The notes below the pieces were generated by a model. It had not been told where the DNA came from. It searched no databases and was given only the letters and a program-made list of their open reading frames with translations. Below are positions 36,601 to 48,180 of a stretch of 64,000 nt of DNA, one piece after another (position 1 is the first letter of the stretch; every line of letters starts with the position of its first letter). The stretch spans positions 5,768,501 to 5,832,500 of the forward strand of contig OZ014412.1 of the NCBI GenBank assembly GCA_963965975.1. The letters are read 5' to 3'. Source of the DNA: Xestospongia bergquistia. Lineage: Eukaryota > Porifera > Demospongiae > Haplosclerida > Petrosiidae. Both the position numbers and the translations under genes were made by a program.

Positions 36601-39600
36601 GTCAAGTTACTACTTTTGTAGTTTAGGCATGAAGGACTTCTATATATACTTTTAGACTTGGCAGACACAGGACATGGGCACTTCTTGTCCCAAAAATCAA
36701 GTGAAGTTATCAGACTACATTTAGTTATGGGGATTGTAGTCTGGGGAGTGGGGGGGGACATGATTATTATGGCACAGCACAGTCAAACTAGGTTCAAAGG
36801 TCAAAAGGCAGTGAGGAATGGAAATTCCTCCTCATTTTTAATTTTTGTTCAATCTAAAAAGATCCACTACATTGAATTTAACAAAATTAAAAGAAGTATT
36901 TAAAGAGGTCTCCAGTCAAGTTACTGTCTTAACAATGAAACTGTATTCTCTTTCTACAATGTCTGTCTACTTAAGTAAGTCAAAGACAAAGAGTATATAT
37001 ATGTATTTCACAGCACAAAGCTATATACCATCTAAGGTATGTGTATAGAAATGGACTATTTTAACACTAGTAAGTTCATTTCCTATAGCATAAACAAAGC
37101 TAAACCTTCCAAGTTCTTTTCCTAAAGATATAAGGCTGACTGAGAACATTGTTAAACAAAAATGATGTATTTTAATAGCCACACCTCCAGATAAATGTGC
37201 ACACACTTTAGACATAGACAATGCTAGCTGAGCTAGGAAGCTCTTTATTAGATCTGGTGTACTCCTAGTTAATTATTACTTGCATAGCATGTACTTACTT
37301 TCATCCTTTCTTGGTGCAATATCATCATCAGGTAAGTGTACTAACGTCACTGCACCAATATTCTCTAGCTCTTTTGATGCAACAGGATCTTTGAGATCTT
37401 CCAGAACAGCAGGTAAAGCAGAAGGGAGAACAGCGTATTTAGCAATGAGACACTCAGACGAGAATTCCTTAGGAGCAAGTGAATGAGCCCAATTAGGGAA
37501 CTTGGTGTTCATGTACTCCTTCCAACTAGACACACTTCTTTCTGGCCAAGGGCTCTTCAACTTAAACATCATTTCAGGAAGTCCAATAGCAGTAGTTGGA
37601 GAGAGATCTGGATAAGTATGAAACACTTGCATTAGAAGATTGAAGGTTGATGCATTGAGAAGATACTCGTATATCCTTTCATATTGGTCAAACTGTTTTT
37701 TTACTTCAAGATTATCCTCTAGCTCACTGATCTCCTTCAATAAAACATAATTAAGATATCCAACAAAGTGATTATCAATAAGAAAAGCAAACACTTCATG
37801 AACTGTATGTATAGAGCTTAGCTTTTGTTTGTAAAGTTCAATTGACTCGGAAATAGGACCAAGACATTCTACAACATGTAAACGGATAAGTGATATCACC
37901 TTCGACAGGTGACATTCTTTAACTGAGTCTTGTACATTTATAAGAAGCGAGCGAAACTCTTTTTTGAGGTTGGAAGCAATGGCAGCTAAATCTGGCACCT
38001 GCTCAATTTTCTCACAAAGAATATCTACAACTAAAAAAAGAAGAAAATTGTAAAGACATAATATTGAAATAATAGTTATAATATTAATATATGTATACAT
38101 TAACACTGGCTTTGACCAATCAGATGGTAAGGACACTTTTTTATTGCTATTAGCAAAAAATATTTGAAAAACATTTGACTGCTGCTATGGCAAGCCCAGG
38201 AACAATGAAATATCAAATTAAATTGTAATTGGTTATAATGGTTGCTATAGCTACAAATAATGAAGACCACTATTGAGTATTTAAATAGATATAAAGACAT
38301 AATGAATTCATAAGAGATGGTCAATTGAAGCTTAGAATACTGAAGCTGCGTGTTGTGACGGGCAAACTATCTACATCTAACATCTCAGCACAATCACAGA
38401 AGACTGGAGCTAGCGGATCAAATGAGAAGGAATTTTGAAAAGATCTGATTGGTCAATTCCAGCGTGATCCTCCAGAATTTGATTGGTCAATCGGAAAGAT
38501 ATCCCCCAAAAGTGATCCAGATAAGAAACTATAAATAACTCAATTATAATAATTCATAATATTCATTAGAAGGTTTGGTTATCCCTCCCTATTATTATTA
38601 TTGTTATTATATTAAAAGAGTATTTTTAACTCAAGACCGGGTATAACTTACACGTAGCACGTGTATATCTATCTATCTATCTATCTATATATATATATAT
38701 TGTGGTTAGAGCCATTCCTTCTAAACATCTTTTTGAATGTTAAGAGTCTAAAACAGACACTAGACCCAAACACATATACATAATATTAAAGTATGATGTA
38801 ATTGTTTACTGTTTAGGACATTTATTTTTGGCATAATAATCAATAATTCATGAAAACAAGGTCAATCCTAATCATGGAAAACTATACATATGTATTTTAA
38901 ATTTAGGGTGAGGTCAGGTCAGGTCAGGTCAGGCTGTTAGTTTGTATTATATTTTTATATTACTGTTTTTGACCAATCAGATTGTAAGTATACTTTTGTT
39001 ATTGCTAGCAATGAAAAGATCTTTGAGAAACTTTTGGCTGTTGCTATGGTAAGCCCAACCCAAATGGAATATTAAATTATAGAAGGTGTAACTGGTTATG
39101 ATTGTGTGCTACAGCCAAAAATAAATCATAGAGACCATTAATGAGTATTTAAAATGGACAGAAAAGACATACTGAAGTCATAAATTAAAAGACGGCCAAA
39201 GAATACTAATACTGTACATATTGTGGTTAGAGCCACTCCCGTTCAACATCTCATTGAACGTGCATAGCATAAATAACCATTTTCACAGCAAGACACTAGA
39301 TCCAATAATGATCCCAATCAGTTAACACTAAACCACAATACTTTTGACCCTTTGAGCATACTTAGTTTATTGTATCTTCGATAACAGTGAAATGTAGGCT
39401 ATATTTCATAATTATACTACTAGTTATATATAATTATAGCTAATATAACTGGAAACTGACACAATTTTTGTTTCCACATTTGAATTAAACTTGCCACTAT
39501 CACATACAAGTTTCCATATAATTCTCTTACCAGGATTACTCAGTTTTCTTCTAGCTTTAGGTCTCTCGTTGATTTGTTGAGGCGTATTCACAGCCGTCTA

Positions 39601-39940
39601 TATATAAATAAGATATAAACACACTCAAGGATTACTTACTGACCATTTCAGACAAATGTTGTTGATATTTATCTGCAACAACATTCTCTCCAACATCTTT
39701 ACTTCTTAAAGCTGTCAGCAGCTGTCTTCTTGTTGCATCAGGTTGAGTACGTAGCCATAACTGATACATTCGATCCCTTTTGTCAGCATCTTTCCTAATC
39801 TCTTCTAATTCTACGCCATCTAGTAGTAACTGTATCCCCAGCTGGTACCAGTTAGTAACTCTAACATGTTCACACACTTCGTGAGCTGGAGGCGCACTAT
39901 CTAAGAGAGAATCCAGTGAATCTGGTAAGCTTACAGCCAT
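33629..39940 (-). CDS. Death domain - helical domain - AIG1-like GTPase G1 (778 aa)
   Basis: Eight exons, all phases consistent: 39644-39940 (ATG), 39531-39597, 37299-38030, 36427-36463, 35520-36366, 34831-34905, 33893-33958, 33629-33844 (TGA); 2337 nt. Residues 1-99 are a death domain (NWYQLG, WLRTQPDATRRQLL). A charged linker leads to an alpha-helical domain (about 122-365) that I cannot assign. Residues about 405-660 are a P-loop GTPase: GKTGQGKST (414-422), TTRSTENV (switch I side), DSPG (462-465), VLYCTKM, LVLTFAN in place of a canonical N/TKxD. This fits the AIG1/Toc34-like branch. The tail ends in an amphipathic stretch, RWFGESFGNFIKTALDIIG, that could bind membrane. By analogy with DD-NTPase proteins, nucleotide-driven assembly of a DD signalling platform is plausible but unproven. 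An LTR sits in intron 2. Confidence 0.8.
34546..34745. repeat. 15-bp minisatellite in a G1 intron
   Basis: About 13 units of the type CACACGTATATAATA / CATACATATATAATA. The equivalent place in G2 has about four units of CACACATGTATAATA. It creates long Tyr/Cys/Ile frames that are not genes. Confidence 0.9.
38354..38659. mobile_element. Solo LTR, copy in G1
   Basis: About 306 bp from TGTGACGG to GTAGCA, bounded by CGTGT on both sides (38349-38353 and 38660-38664), a 5-bp target duplication. Inside are two ATTGGTCAAT boxes and a TATAAATA box, as expected of a retroelement promoter. No internal coding region, so a lone LTR of unassigned family. T1 has no element at this place, while G2 has one, so it entered after T1 split off and before the 20-kb duplication. 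Confidence 0.65.
38664..38700. repeat. (ATCT)n/(AT)n microsatellite
   Basis: Short tract next to the LTR; also at about 58800-58835 and, as AT only, at 18182-18200. Confidence 0.85.
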
Positions 39941-40228
39941 AGTTTTAAATACAGGCACGCCCGAAAGTTACATAATGCATATTATAATTAGTTCGTCTTG
40001 ACTAGCTAGTTATCAGTGTATACCCCTGAGGTTTACGTGGTTAGCACCTTTCAATTCTGAAGTAAAGTCAAGATTACTGATGCTGAGATTAACCACCGAA
40101 GGAAACCTTTAGATGTTTAACGATCATTAATTGGTTCACTAGACTATAGCAAGTGTTGTGTCATCAATATAACAATAACTACAATAATACAGCCTTATAA
40201 TACACATTACTTACACCCTCTCAATCTT

Positions 40229-41510
40229 TAAAAAAATTTAATGCAAAGGAACACAAACAAGATTAATAGATGCGTAGATCAATATTGTATTGGGACAAAT
40301 ATTGCAGCTCACTGACGCTGGTAATCACAAACTAGCCTTAATGATATTCATAGGCGACAAACAGCGCGCCCCACAAGAGCATAAAGACCAAATCTGCAGT
40401 ACATATAAAAGGAAATGAAAACCACCTTGGATAGGTTGTGTTGTGGGCCAGCGTTCTGCAATGCATCAGACCTCTGAGATGGTTACCAGCATACTCTACG
40501 GAGTATCCGAAAGGCCGACTAGGATAGGGCTGGTAGTCTCCCTTTAAACGAGAAGAGGCTGGTGTATTTGTAGTTCCCGGTTCCTGAATGCGACATTCCC
40601 TAAGAGCTGGAATCCCGTACGGCTGGTTTTAAGTTAGGGCGATGCTCCAGCCAGGATTACCTCGCGAAGACGAGGGTTACCAAGCCAGGTGGCGGTCCCA
40701 GCTAGCAATAGCAGGGAATCCTGGAGCCTAAGTGGAAGCCTGAGTGGGTGAGCGAGTAGGAATCGTTTGGGCAACACAACATGTTTTTTTTAATAAATCT
40801 TAACTTTATTATTTAAACTACGAGAATGTCAGCCAATCCAAAGTAAAGTTAATGTTGTTGCTAAAAGTCAAAATTAAAGGACATATTGGAAGTTCTTTTA
40901 ATTTCAGTTCAACATAACACTAACTATAATAGATATTTGGTGTAAATATAATTATATAATGTCTGTATTAAGTTGAGTATATTATCTGTACAAAATATAC
41001 ACTACTTCATTAGATGTAAATATCATGCACTGTTATCAATGTTAGGTAAACAGTAGCTGGAATCTATAAAATTTATAGGGAAGACAAAATGTACTTTTTG
41101 ACCATCCTTCTCTCCATTGGGCTAAACCATTCTACAAGGTTCCTGGTTAAGCATCGTTTGAGTGTCAGATTTGAAAATTTATGTTTTGTGTCTTCAATTG
41201 TACACATGGAACAATAATTATAAACTTGTAACATAATATAATTGTTTTGAGAATTTTAAGAGGAGTTGAGTGGTTATTGGTCTGACAGGAAATTAATACA
41301 GTTTTGTTACTATATTTATTTCGTCTGATCTAATTATGTGCTGTAGTATATCAGACCCTTCTTCCTTTTTTAAATACTGAGTGTCTTGCTCATTAGATTA
41401 TGTTGGAATAAAATTCACACAAGTATATTTTCTTAAAAATAAAACTAAAATTTAATACAAAGGAACAAAAAAAAGATTAATAGATGTGTAGATCAATATT
41501 GTATAGGGAG
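40229..41510. repeat. Permuted fragment of block R (R5)
   Basis: First comes the part with the RNA element (equivalent to R1 2130-2850), ending at GATATTTGGTG near 40942. Then a piece that in R1 lies before it (equivalent to about 1625-2160). The order is thus swapped relative to R1/R2. R6 has the same order. Confidence 0.75.
40435..40791 (+). ncRNA. Candidate structured noncoding RNA, copy 5
   Basis: 349-nt body (40435-40783) with T8. Differs from consensus at one site (G to A at RNA position 138, shared with copy 6). TATAAAAGG box starts 31 nt upstream (40404). It lies about 500 bp upstream of the G1 start codon, on the opposite strand. Confidence 0.6.
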
Positions 41511-41656
41511 AAATGACAACATATTATGATAATACCCAATAACTATGACAGATCAGTAAATGATTAATGCCACAATGATATATACTTAAAATGGTAAGAA
41601 CATAGATATAAATATGGATTTGTTATTAAAATACAGCTGTATGACTTAAGTGGGTG

Positions 41657-42727
41657 TTATTTCATTTTCTCTAATTCATTCAAAATAGTTAATATTGTCA
41701 TTCTCTTTGTTGGTATATCATTCCATGACTCTTCTAAAATTTTAACAATAGAACAAAATACCTATAGAAATAATGGAATTAAAAATATAACAATACAACA
41801 TTCTATATACCTCTGTATCATACCAAGTAGATGGTATAATAGGCCGACATTTTCTATCACAGACTAGCATTTTCACAGCTGTGATGCTTGGATCTGATGA
41901 TAACTGTCCTTCAAATGGAAGTGAGTAATGTCCTGTTGTACCTAGATGACAAAACTATTTATGATAAATCAACACAAAGAACAACTTACAGTTAAACAAT
42001 TCCCATAAAACATATGAAAAGGAGTAGATATCTGACATCATATAATCTGTAAACATTTCAAAATCCATCTGCTGTCTTAAAATTTCTGGACTTAAGTATC
42101 TCTTAGTTCCTAGATACACAAGAGAGGATATCATAACTAACTCACTTAATAACATTATAGACCTGAAAATTTGTTTTGTGGAATGAGATCAACACCATTA
42201 TCACCTACTAGTCTCACAGCCATACCAAAATCAGATAAACATAACATATCATTTGATTTTACAAGAACATTGTATGATTTGATATCTCTGTGAGCAATGA
42301 AGACTTAAGAGAGAAGTAAGTGAAAAAAAGGAAAGAACATAATTTTGAAGAGAAAAGTAGATTACTTAACACTACATACAATAATATATACCATTGTTAT
42401 GAAGATAATTTAGACCATGACTTAACGATATTGTCATGTCTAATAGAACATCAAATTCTGTTGGTGAAAAAGTCTTTAAGAATGTCCTTAGGTTTCCATG
42501 GTGATGATACTCAAATACTAAACAGTGATCAAGTTCATCTAGAAACAACAAACCAGTCATTACCATATATAGTCATATATACTCACATTTATAATCTTTT
42601 AGAAAACGCAGTATATTCTCATGACATAAATCCCGATTGATTAACATCTCTCTCTTCCATATTGTTAAGTCATTAATAGATTTTACAACAACTAATTCTT
42701 GACCACTAAGTCCACTCTTGTCTCTAC
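41657..42727 (-). CDS. TGF-beta/activin-receptor-like kinase domain K2 (5'-truncated, frame open)
   Basis: Six exons, phases consistent: 42587-42727, 42392-42538, 42163-42303, 41990-42109, 41811-41941, 41657-41761 (TAA). Encodes about 261 residues from beta-3 to the end of the C-lobe: VVVKSI (lysine), KREM (alpha-C glutamate), LVFEYHHHGNLRTFL, HRDIKSYNVLV, SDFGMAV, GTKRYLSPEIL, DIYSFSYVLWEL, then the family's C-lobe (LPFEGQLSSDPS, ILEESWNDIPTKR). All catalytic residues in these exons are present. The glycine-loop exon, membrane span and extracellular domain are not found upstream. The first exon keeps an open splice acceptor, so a distant 5' part could exist, but the same truncation in three copies suggests an ancestral fragment. 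Closest relatives should be type I receptors because of GTKRY. Confidence 0.7.
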
Positions 42728-43103
42728 CTAAACAAACAGATTAGACCTAGATTTTCATAGATCATACTTCAAGTGACCACAATTTAATTCTACTGACAGA
42801 CAACATAGTACATTTAATAAGACCTCAACTATGCACCAGGTTAGTTCTATAACTTTAGATTAGAGTGTAATGACTCTTCAAGTAATCTGATTGGTCAGTC
42901 ATAGTTAACTATATTAAATTTCCCCATGCTTTCATTGTTAATACACTTATGTTAGTTAAAGTCCTTTGGCAATGAGAACTATACAAGATACAAAGTTATG
43001 TGTAACTAATATAACAGTCAGACATGTGTGCTTGACTTTATATTAATGGTTCATTACTTTCTAAATTGTGCAATTCTTTGGTCTTAGACTCCAAAATATA
43101 TTG
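42728..43103. other. Spacer upstream of K2
   Basis: Noncoding; same content as upstream of K1 and K3. No glycine-loop exon seen. Confidence 0.5.
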
Positions 43104-43213
43104 TACGGAAGCTGAAGGCGGCCATCCATTTCTACTTCGTAATTTCATATTCTACTTTGAAGTTTTTCCAATTCCAATTCTATTTTCTATCCTTTGATGG
43201 AATATTTAACAAC
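43104..43213. mobile_element. Left arm of the foldback MITE, cut at the duplication junction
   Basis: Starts TACGGAAGCTGAAGG like the whole copies and matches their left arm to TATTTAACAAC, then switches at 43213 directly into the helical exon of A3. The centre and right arm are missing. This is the junction between the two 20-kb units. Confidence 0.8.
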
Positions 43214-45526
43214 AGACATTAGATCTTTGAATGTGGCTTTACTAATAAGTTGAACATACAGTTTTTCATACTCATCAAACTGATAATACTGATAAACTGA
43301 TAAGCTGATAATATTGTCATCTTTAATTAATTCCCCGATGTGTTTTAAAAGAATGTAATTAAGATAGCCAAAGAAATCGTGCTCATACAGAAAAAAGAAA
43401 TATTTATTGACATCATCAATTCTACGAAGCTCATGTCGATATGCCTCCACCCTACTTACTCCTTGAATACGAATACTGAGCTTTAGTTCTTGATCAACAA
43501 ACGTTTTCACTTTATCCAAATTAACGTTCTTGATAACTGAGTCTTTCACTTCATCTGTTAACATGTGAAATGTTTTTTGCAGTGTACAAGCTATTTTCTC
43601 TAACTCATCCACTTGATTAATCCCTCTCAGTAAGTCAGTTAATATATCTGGACAAAACATGAATCACAGAAATGAAACAATTATTGTATATACCTTCATG
43701 GGCTAGAGGAGGTAACTGTTGTTGAGCATTGATATCAGTTGAAATCACTAAAAAAAAGATACCAAATGTATCAGTATATTGTGTCAAAGAAGAGCAGACC
43801 ATATTTTATTGTACTAATATAATAATGCACCAAATGAAAACAAGCAACCTGATTGTCAACATGGTAGAAGGCAGTCATACATCTCAAAGTCTCACTAGGT
43901 GTTCTGATATAACTTATCATGAGATTCATACAACCTGCCACTATCAATCCACCAAATAGCATGTGGCCTAGTATATTATTAAATATTTAAAATGGACAGA
44001 AAGACAATTCAAAATAGAGAGTCAATTGAAGCATACACATTGTGGTTAGAGCCACTCCCTCTCAATATCTTATTAAACACACACAGTATAAGTAATCATT
44101 ATATAGACACTAGTCACTAGACCTAATGCCATACGTATAACATAATAGTATAATGTTTACTGTTTAGGATATTGATTTTTGGCATAAATGACACTTCATG
44201 AAAACAAGGTCAATTCCAATCAGTGAACATATGTATTTTAAGTTTAGGGTCAGTTTAGGTCAGGCTGTTTTTATGTTTATACAACATTGTGTACTCTTGT
44301 GATAATAGCTAACACTGTCACTATATAGCAATATTCATTTTTTGGCCAAAAGATCACAACATAGGAAGAATCAATGACTTTTCAACCAATGAATTCCTAA
44401 CCACAAGTGCTATGATGATGGGTGTGACTGATCATGATTTGAAGGCTTGAAGCTTCTCACTAGCTTTCTTAATACTATGTTTGTAACATTCTTTCCACAA
44501 ACACTGTTGCCAATTCTCTAATCTCTATAGCTCTAGTCAGTGTTCTCTATAAAGTTAAGATCTTCCATTATAATTTCTGGGAGGAATGCTGGTCTAAACC
44601 ATGATGCTTCAACCTCTCCTCTACTGTTTTCATCTTGGAAAATTTAAAAACCATTTTACGAAACAATGATTTATACTTAATTTTACTCAAAAAACATTCT
44701 ATCATAAATTATTCATATGCTATGAAGTATTGTTACAAAAATACCTGGTCCACAGTTAATATCAAGCTATTTTCAGTCACACCCAATGTATAATGTCAAA
44801 ACAACTTTTTTACTAGGACAGTCAAGCTGTGTTTTCTTAGCTTGAAAGCTGAAGATCTTCCAGACTTACTAAAATTTATAGCATTAGGAGGCTACTTAAA
44901 ATGTGCAGACCATTGATGTGGAATCCATTTTTTTAGATAACATTAGAGGGAGTGCACGGTTCTATACCATTATAACTTTGACCCCTTTGAGCATACTAAC
45001 TTTGTCTCCTGGATGACAGCGAAATTTTAGGCTTTCTTGCATAATTATGCTACTAATTATGATTAATAAATATAACTAGATCTGGAACTTGCCACTATCA
45101 CATACAAGTATACATATTAAATGTCTTACAAGGATTACTCAGTCTTCTTCTAACTTTATTGGTTTGTTGAGGCGTATCTGCGGCTATCTATATATAACAA
45201 CGATATAAACACACTCAGAGATTATCTACTGATTATTTCAAACAACATTACCATTGTTGATATTTATCTGCAAGAGCACTCTCTTTAACATCTTTGCTTC
45301 TTAAAGCTATCAGCAGCTGTCTTCTTGTTGCATTGGGTTGAGTACGTAGCCATAACTGATACATTCGATCCCTTTTGTCAGCGTCTTTCCTAATCTCTTC
45401 TAATTCTACACCATCTAGTAGTAACTGTATCCCCAGCTGGTACCAGTTAGTAACTCTAACATGTTCACACACTTCGTGGACTGGAGGCGCACTATCTAAG
45501 AGAGAATCCAGTGAAGCCTACAGCCA
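43214..45526 (-). pseudogene. Death-domain plus helical-domain gene A3, broken and 3'-truncated
   Basis: Exons equivalent to A2: about 45244-45526, 45130-45187, 43694-43747 and 43214-43647. It shares with A2 the loss of eight bases after MAVG. In addition the donor after the death domain is changed (ATCAGT where the others have GTCAGT), and the end of that exon is altered. The helical exon has a 15-bp-scale insertion with CTGATAA repeats (about 43281-43310, residues SVYQYYQ). It is cut at 43213 by the unit junction, so it lacks the last third of the helical domain. A frame through KATFKDLMSV runs into the foldback arm and stops. Not a functional gene as it stands. Confidence 0.75.
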
Positions 45527-46584
45527 TAGTTTTAAATACAGGCACGCCCGAAACTACTTATATTATAATTAGTTCATCTTGAGTTTAGCTAGTTATCAGG
45601 GGTCTACTCCCGAGGTTTTTTCAAGGTTAGCACACATCAATTTTTGAAGTGGAATCAAGAATTACTGATTTTGAGCTCGAGGTTAACTACTGAGGAAAAG
45701 CTTTAAATGTTTAACAATCAATCATTGTCTTTTATAGCAAGTTTTGTGTCACCAATATCACAGTAACAATAATACACAGCCTTATAATATATTTTGTGCA
45801 CATTTTAACCCCAATCCATCTCATCTTGGCCTCATATACTGATGTAAGGTAATACAGTTTACTGTCAGGTTAACATGATACAAGATGTAGACAGTTAGTA
45901 TTAGCAATAATTTTAGAAATGAAGTGAGCAACAAGTAAAATATATAACAATATAATTAATTATAGATAAGTGACATAGGTTTGGTGTAGTGATCTAGAAC
46001 CAAGACAAACTAATAATAGTAAGGACATTATATTATATGTCTCCTGATTTATAGCAAGTTTTTTTGAGTAAAAAAGTGAGTATTTGTGAAAGATATGGGA
46101 CATTACTTGGTGAGACCAGCACTATCATCTGAGCTACTCTTACACTAATAAACAATAATACATTAAGTAATAAGATAAAGTACAGTTCAAGTGCATTATA
46201 GAAATGCAAGTATTTGGGTGTGGTCTTGTGGTTTTAATTCCATCATGTACTATTGAAATTGCACTTGATCAAATACTATAATCATCAAATACATTATACA
46301 CCTGATATGTTATGGTCAAACATCTCTAGGTCGAACATATCAAATAAACAATACACAGGAAATGGATGGACAAACTGAAATAGCAGTGATATTACATTAG
46401 ATAGAGAACATCCATCTCTTCAGTTCCTTCCAACTAGTTCTTGACTCATTCAACTGATTTTGAGATGTAATAAATCAAATTTCATTCTGCCATGTAAACA
46501 CTTAATATGACAATTACTTAGTATAGTCTTTTGTTATGAATACATTAGATAATAAGTATGTAAACCTCTATATAAATCATGTAT
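45527..46584. other. 5' flank of A3 with a fragment of the R block
   Basis: Copy of 25111-26466; an R-like piece lies at about 46243-46560. No gene. Confidence 0.5.
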
Positions 46585-46733
46585 AATATGTATGTATGTA
46601 TGTATGTATATATGTATGTATGTATGTATGTATGTACGTATGTATGTATGTACGTATGTATATATGTATGTATGTATGTACGTATGTATGTTTTGTATGT
46701 ATGTATGTATGTATATATGTATATATGTATGTA

Positions 46734-46768
<35 letters not shown>

Positions 46769-46832
46769 ATGTATGTACGTATGTATGTATGTTTGTATGT
46801 ATGTATGTATGTATGTATGTATATATGTAATA
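46585..46832. repeat. (TATG)n microsatellite, expanded
   Basis: About 250 bp of TATG with TACG and TATA variants; about 110 bp in unit 1. Long Tyr/Met/Val/Cys frames here are artefacts. Confidence 0.9.
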
Positions 46833-48180
46833 TCATAATATACTAATATTTTAATAGAGAATACGGTTCTAGTACCTTGTACCTAAATAATCATAGTACA
46901 GTATTTTTTCTAGTACCTTTAACCCCTTAATAAACTACACAAATGCAAAAAGTATGTGTATTATAGTTTAGACTGATTTCAGTTTAATATATTTCATTCC
47001 AAGACCACATTATGCTAAGCTTTAATTTTAATCAATCTTGTCTGGAACCAGTAGAACATTGTTACCATGACAACGTCATGATAATGTTGTTGGCTTCTAT
47101 GAACCTCATTACAGGTGTTGTTTTCCTCCTTTTTGACTCTCAATTTACAAAGTATGTTTTTTACCTTAATATTCACAATGTGTTAATAATATTAATGATC
47201 TTGTTTATATGTTTACGGTCAAAATTTTGTATTACTCGAGAGAATTTTATGTAGAAGAGTTTATCCCTCTCATATAAAAAGTACATATATACATAAAATA
47301 TAGATATAGTATACAACATGACATTGCTATAATTTAAAATGACTAACGATAACAAGCTATGGATGGATCAAAAGGAATGTGATGTATATAATCATACCAG
47401 AAATTGCTAATTCAGCTGGTAATGTACTGTAAGGAAACCTGTTTGTTGATTGTTAGAAGACAAGATAAATCTGATTTTTTTAAGAAATTACAATAACAAA
47501 TGTTAGTGACAAAGGACACAATTTGATAATCACTTAGAACAGGCCACGTGATCAGGTATGTGCTAGCAGTGCTTATGCAGAGATGGTCTAGATATTGTCC
47601 ATTGGAAATATAGTGACAGAAAGTAATAAATATCTCACTCGAAACTGATCAAAATCTTTTAATTCTATGCAGTATTTCTTTCTATCATAATCCTTTCAGT
47701 AGATCAATACAAATTTTCTAAGCATCACATTCACCATTGGTCAAATTCTGATTTTGTTCATGTTTCTACCTCTGCATGCCTCTGCCTTATATTTCACAAT
47801 AACTCTATAACCTTTAAACGGTTTGGATGCCAAAATGACAGAAGCAACACACTCAACTACAATGAATGGCCTTTTATAGGTCTCGTTTTGAGTGGATTAG
47901 AAACAAAAATAGTGATTTCAGTAGTTTTCTATCAAGAGCTACTCTTAGGAAGCCATTTTTATGAATAAATAATATTTCTTATAACGTCAATGGATAAAAT
48001 ATATTAAGCCAAACAACAACTAAATAAAAAATTCAAACCTAAAATGAATAAGGATGTTATTATAATAACTAATACTACATACTGATTTGTTCCCTACATC
48101 TATTGCATAATTCATTTATTATACAGTCTGTATAGAGCCCTATACTATTGCTATCTATATGGCCCAATATCAACAATCTA
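46833..48180. other. Noncoding spacer between A3 and S2
   Basis: Copy of 26576-27920; nothing recognisable. Confidence 0.5.

Noticed and set aside
38906-38932. AGGTC repeats as nuclear-receptor response elements
   Set aside because: A short 5-bp tandem repeat (GGTCA)n within an intron; more simply explained as microsatellite growth, since T1 has only two units.
46534-46846. Long open frames on both strands rich in Tyr, Met, Cys, Val or Ile, His, Thr
   Set aside because: Produced by the (TATG)n array; same for 26380-26583.
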